From NCBI GenBank assembly GCA_964393895.1, contig CAYMWP010000004.1:15785-79784 (forward strand): a DNA stretch of 64,000 bases, in the 5' to 3' direction. Below the pieces are notes generated by a model. It saw only the letters and a list, made by a program, of their open reading frames with translations, was not told where the DNA came from and ran no database searches. Positions 61,698-64,000 of the stretch are shown here, piece by piece. The position numbers and the translations under genes were made by a program. Position 1 is the first letter of the stretch. Each line of letters begins with the position of its first letter. Origin of the DNA: B4-G1 sp964393895 (lineage in GTDB: Bacteria > Chloroflexota > Anaerolineae > B4-G1).

Positions 61698-62309
61698 ATG
61701 ATTCGACTCTTTCTCATCCGTCACGGCCGCTCCACCTGGAACGCTGTCGGGCGCATCCAGGGCCAAGCTGACCCGCCGCTGGACGATGTGGGGCGGGAAC
61801 AGGCCCGCCGGCTGGCGGAGCGATTGCGCGACGACCCGCCCGTCGCCTTGTACACTAGCTCCCTGCAGCGGGCGCGGGAGACGGCGGACATCATTGGGCG
61901 GACGTTGGGCATAGCGGCGACGCCCGACGAGCGGCTCCAGGAGTACGACGTCGGGGACATTGCGGGATTGACTTGGGAGCAGGTGGTCGAGCAGTACCCA
62001 GACATAGCCTGGCGCTGGGCGGAATCCTCGGAGGGCGTCAAATTCCCCGGCGCAGAGGAGGGCCGGGTGTTCCGGGACCGGACGGCGGCGGTCTTTGACG
62101 AAATCGTGGCGCGGCACGAGGAAGGGCCGGTCGGCGTGGTGGCCCACGGGGGTGTCCTGGGTGCCTACCTTAACCACCTGATCGGGCTGACTACCTGGCG
62201 TTCGCCCTTCCGCTTTGGCAATGGGTCGCTGAGCATCGTCGAGGTGAACCCGGCGCGACCGCGCATCGTGCTCTTGAACGATACATGTCACCTGGGAGAG
62301 GAAATATGA
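61698..62309 (+). CDS. Histidine phosphatase family protein (phosphoglycerate mutase-like)
   Basis: 203 residues from ATG 61698: MIRLFLIRHGRSTWNAVGRI contains the catalytic LIRHG signature. ALYTSSLQRARETADIIGRT is the substrate-contacting region, and VGVVAHGGVLGAYLNHLIGL holds the second catalytic His. It could be a broad-specificity phosphatase or a cobalamin-pathway alpha-ribazole phosphatase; the MeaB and B12-binding neighbours make the second worth testing, but only context supports it. An upstream frame extension from 61413 overlaps meaB and is rejected. The ribosome site is weak. Confidence 0.87.
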   Translation: MIRLFLIRHGRSTWNAVGRIQGQADPPLDDVGREQARRLAERLRDDPPVALYTSSLQRARETADIIGRTLGIAATPDERLQEYDVGDIAGLTWEQVVEQYPDIAWRWAESSEGVKFPGAEEGRVFRDRTAAVFDEIVARHEEGPVGVVAHGGVLGAYLNHLIGLTTWRSPFRFGNGSLSIVEVNPARPRIVLLNDTCHLGEEI

Positions 62310-62842
62310 TCGTGGGAAAAAAAGTCCGGCTGCGCCCCATCGAGCGGGACGACTTGCCGCGTTTCGTTGAGTGGTTCGCCGATCCGGAAGTGCGCCGCTA
62401 CCTGGCGGTCTACTTGCCGTTCTCCCTGGCGCAGGAAGAACGCTGGTTCGAGGGCCTGCAAGGGCGATTGGAGCGGCAGGAAAGTGTGTTGCTGGCTATT
62501 GAGACCAGTGACGGCGTGCACATCGGCAACATCGGCCTGCACTCTATCAACTGGAAGGACCGCAACGCTGAATTGGGCATCGCCATCGGCGAGAAGGCGT
62601 ATTGGAACCAGGGATACGGCGCCGACGCCATCCGCACCATGCTCGGCCTGGCATTTCTGGAGATGAGCCTGCATCGCGTCTTTTTGCGGGTGGACGTGGA
62701 CAACGTGCGCGGCATCCGCTGTTACGAAAAGGTGGGATTTCGTAAGGAAGGGACGTCGCGCGAAGCGGTGTTCAAAAAAGGCGCGTACCAGGATCAGTAC
62801 GTGATGAGCATCTTGCGGTCGGAGTTTGAGGCTAATGAGTAA
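62306..62842 (+). CDS. GNAT family N-acetyltransferase (RimJ/RimL-like)
   Basis: 178 residues from ATG 62306 with GAGAGGAAAT upstream; a start at 62285 lies inside the previous gene. VRLRPIERDDLPRFVEWFAD opens the GNAT fold, AELGIAIGEKAYWNQGYGAD is the acetyl-CoA-binding RxxGxG/A-like loop (here NQGYGAD), and HRVFLRVDVDNVRGIRCYEK plus VGFRKEGTSREAVFKKGAYQ are the closing strands typical of RimJ/RimL-type enzymes that acetylate ribosomal proteins or metabolites. Its ATG overlaps the previous stop by 4 nt (ATGA). Substrate unknown. Confidence 0.88.
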   Translation: MIVGKKVRLRPIERDDLPRFVEWFADPEVRRYLAVYLPFSLAQEERWFEGLQGRLERQESVLLAIETSDGVHIGNIGLHSINWKDRNAELGIAIGEKAYWNQGYGADAIRTMLGLAFLEMSLHRVFLRVDVDNVRGIRCYEKVGFRKEGTSREAVFKKGAYQDQYVMSILRSEFEANE

Positions 62843-63809
62843 AATCAGGGAGAACATCCAGCGCGACATCAAACTGTTCAGCGGCTCCGGTTGTCCTGAC
62901 CTTGCCAGAGAGATCAGCGACTATCTCCAAGTGCCCCTATCGGGGCGCGACCTCATCCAGTTCTCTAACGAGAACATATTCGTACAATTACACGAGAGCG
63001 TGCGCGGTCAAGACGTATTTCTGATCCAGACCACCTCGTCCCCGGTCAACTATAATATAATGGAGATGTTGATCTTTTTGGACACTTTGAAGCGGGCGTC
63101 GCCGGACCGCATCACGGTGGTGATTCCGTATCTATCCTACGCCCGCTCCGACAAGAAGGACCTGCCGCGCGTGCCGATCACCGCCCGGCTGTTGGCCGAC
63201 ATAATCGGCGTCGCCGGCGCCGACCGCTACGTCACACTCGACCTGCACGCCGGGCAGATCCAGGGCTTTTTCAGTATTCCGGGCGACGCTCTGACCACTT
63301 TTTCCATCCTCTCCAATCACTTTCGTGACAAGCAGTTGCAGGAAGCGGTCGTCGTGGCCGCCGATTTGGGCTTTGCCAAGAAGGCGCGCAACCTGGCAGC
63401 CGAGTTGCACCTACCTCTGGCCCTGGTAGAGAAACGGCGGGTGGCGGAGGATACCGAGGCGCTCACGCTGGTGGGAGAAGTGAAGGGGCGTGACGTGGTC
63501 ATCGTGGACGAAGAGGTGAACACCGGTAGCACAGTGGTCAACGCGGTCAACATTGTCAGGGAACGCGGTGCGCGTGACGTCTATTTGTGTTTTGCTCACG
63601 CCCTGCTATCGCCGCCGGCCGTTGACCGGCTGCGGGACCTTGATCTCGAGGAGATCGTGACCACTAACTCGGTCCCCGTACCGCCGGAGAAGCGATTGAG
63701 CAACATCACCATCCTCTCCGTCGCCCGGTTACTCGGTGAGGTGATCAAGCGTGTCCACGAAGGTCGCAGCGTCGGTGAGATGTTCCGAGATTTCCAATAC
63801 TTTGAGTAG
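62835..63809 (+). CDS. prs: Ribose-phosphate pyrophosphokinase (PRPP synthetase)
   Basis: 324 residues from ATG 62835, overlapping the previous gene by 8 nt. IKLFSGSGCPDLAREISDYL, NIFVQLHESVRGQDVFLIQT, VVIPYLSYARSDKKDLPRVP, VTLDLHAGQIQGFFSIPGDA and DVVIVDEEVNTGSTVVNAVN are the PRPP synthetase blocks in order: flexible ATP loop, His/Asp metal sites, and the PRPP-binding loop. It makes 5-phosphoribosyl-1-diphosphate from ribose-5-phosphate and ATP for nucleotide and amino-acid synthesis. The PRPP loop reads VDEEVNTGST where most have DDxxDTGGT, a small deviation. A tRNA-Thr gene follows. Confidence 0.9.
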   Translation: MSKIRENIQRDIKLFSGSGCPDLAREISDYLQVPLSGRDLIQFSNENIFVQLHESVRGQDVFLIQTTSSPVNYNIMEMLIFLDTLKRASPDRITVVIPYLSYARSDKKDLPRVPITARLLADIIGVAGADRYVTLDLHAGQIQGFFSIPGDALTTFSILSNHFRDKQLQEAVVVAADLGFAKKARNLAAELHLPLALVEKRRVAEDTEALTLVGEVKGRDVVIVDEEVNTGSTVVNAVNIVRERGARDVYLCFAHALLSPPAVDRLRDLDLEEIVTTNSVPVPPEKRLSNITILSVARLLGEVIKRVHEGRSVGEMFRDFQYFE

Positions 63810-63854
63810 CGCGGGAGAGCAAAGGTCGAACGTCGTTAATCAATCCACAATGGG

Positions 63855-63882
63855 TTGACACATTGGAGAAATGAGGTAAAAT
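63855..63882 (+). promoter_or_regulatory. Promoter of tRNA-Thr
   Basis: TTGACA (63855-63860), a 16 nt spacer and TAAAAT (63877-63882), 42 nt upstream of the tRNA. Confidence 0.65.
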
Positions 63883-63924
63883 TGAAACCAAGTTGGGCCG
63901 GCGGGTTGGCCGGCGTTTGAACCG

Positions 63925-63997
63925 GCCCACGTAGCTCAGTCGGTAGAGCACACCCTTGGTAAGGGTGTGGCCATGGGTTCAAGTCCCATCGTGGGCT
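63925..63997 (+). tRNA. tRNA-Thr (anticodon GGU)
   Basis: Acceptor GCCCACG/CGTGGGC, D-arm GCTC...GAGC, anticodon stem CACCC/GGGTG with loop TTGGTAA (anticodon GGT), T-arm ATGGG-TTCAAGT-CCCAT, discriminator T. The window ends 3 nt later, so I cannot see whether CCA is encoded (CTG follows). Confidence 0.95.
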
Positions 63998-64000
63998 CTG

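Overview
This is a GC-rich bacterial chromosome segment. By gene style it most likely comes from Chloroflexota, class Anaerolineae or a relative. That is an inference from three things: a HrcA/CIRCE-type groESL operon, secreted proteins ending in a short motif like YIPVVLRNKK, and many palindromic intergenic elements. There is no rRNA or other phylogenetic marker in the window to settle it.

Layout. 1-2.9 kb: the end of a polysaccharide tyrosine kinase, a long-form nucleotidyltransferase (RmlA type) and a convergent metallophosphoesterase with a probable one-base frameshift. 3.0-5.5 kb: a zinc-ribbon/TPR/beta-propeller membrane protein, then a tRNA cluster Pro(UGG)-Gly(UCC)-Ile2(CAU). The Ile2 gene is split in its anticodon loop by a group I intron of about 372 nt. 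5.7-44.4 kb: a long, almost wholly minus-strand extracellular polysaccharide locus. It holds a WcaJ-type initiating transferase, a Wzz-like protein fused to a degenerate GGDEF domain, Wzx- and Wzy-like proteins, five GT4 glycosyltransferases, a GDP-mannose/UDP-glucose dehydrogenase, two polysaccharide deacetylases, a secreted deacetylase/lyase-like protein, a double BcsB-like protein, and a set of tailoring enzymes (two asparagine-synthetase-like proteins, ATP-grasp, CapK/PaaK-like ligase, FemAB-like transferase). A 2356-residue surface protein and a Gfo/Idh/MocA oxidoreductase lie at its distal end. 44.4-46.9 kb: groES-groEL behind a strong promoter with a perfect CIRCE operator. 46.9-49.4 kb: a THEP1-like NTPase and a TolB-like propeller protein.

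49.6-57.8 kb is the most exciting part: a complete diversity-generating retroelement (DGR). Its order is variable protein 1 (Mrr-like nuclease, NACHT NTPase, FGE/C-type-lectin fold), DGR reverse transcriptase, Avd-like accessory protein, template repeat (TR), variable protein 2 (membrane-anchored NACHT, FGE/C-type-lectin fold). Both target genes end in variable repeats (VR1, VR2). These differ from the TR almost only at TR adenines, which is the signature of adenine-directed mutagenic retrohoming. One retroelement therefore seems to diversify the sensor tips of two NLR-like NTPases, one soluble with a nuclease and one anchored in the membrane. I infer a diversifying recognition or defence system.

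57.8-64 kb: a two-subunit CoA-transferase with an internally deleted remnant of a beta-keto acid cleavage enzyme upstream, a stand-alone B12-binding mutase subunit and its MeaB-type GTPase, then a histidine phosphatase, a GNAT acetyltransferase, a ribose-phosphate pyrophosphokinase and tRNA-Thr(GGU).

All calls come from reading sequence and translations. No database search was run.
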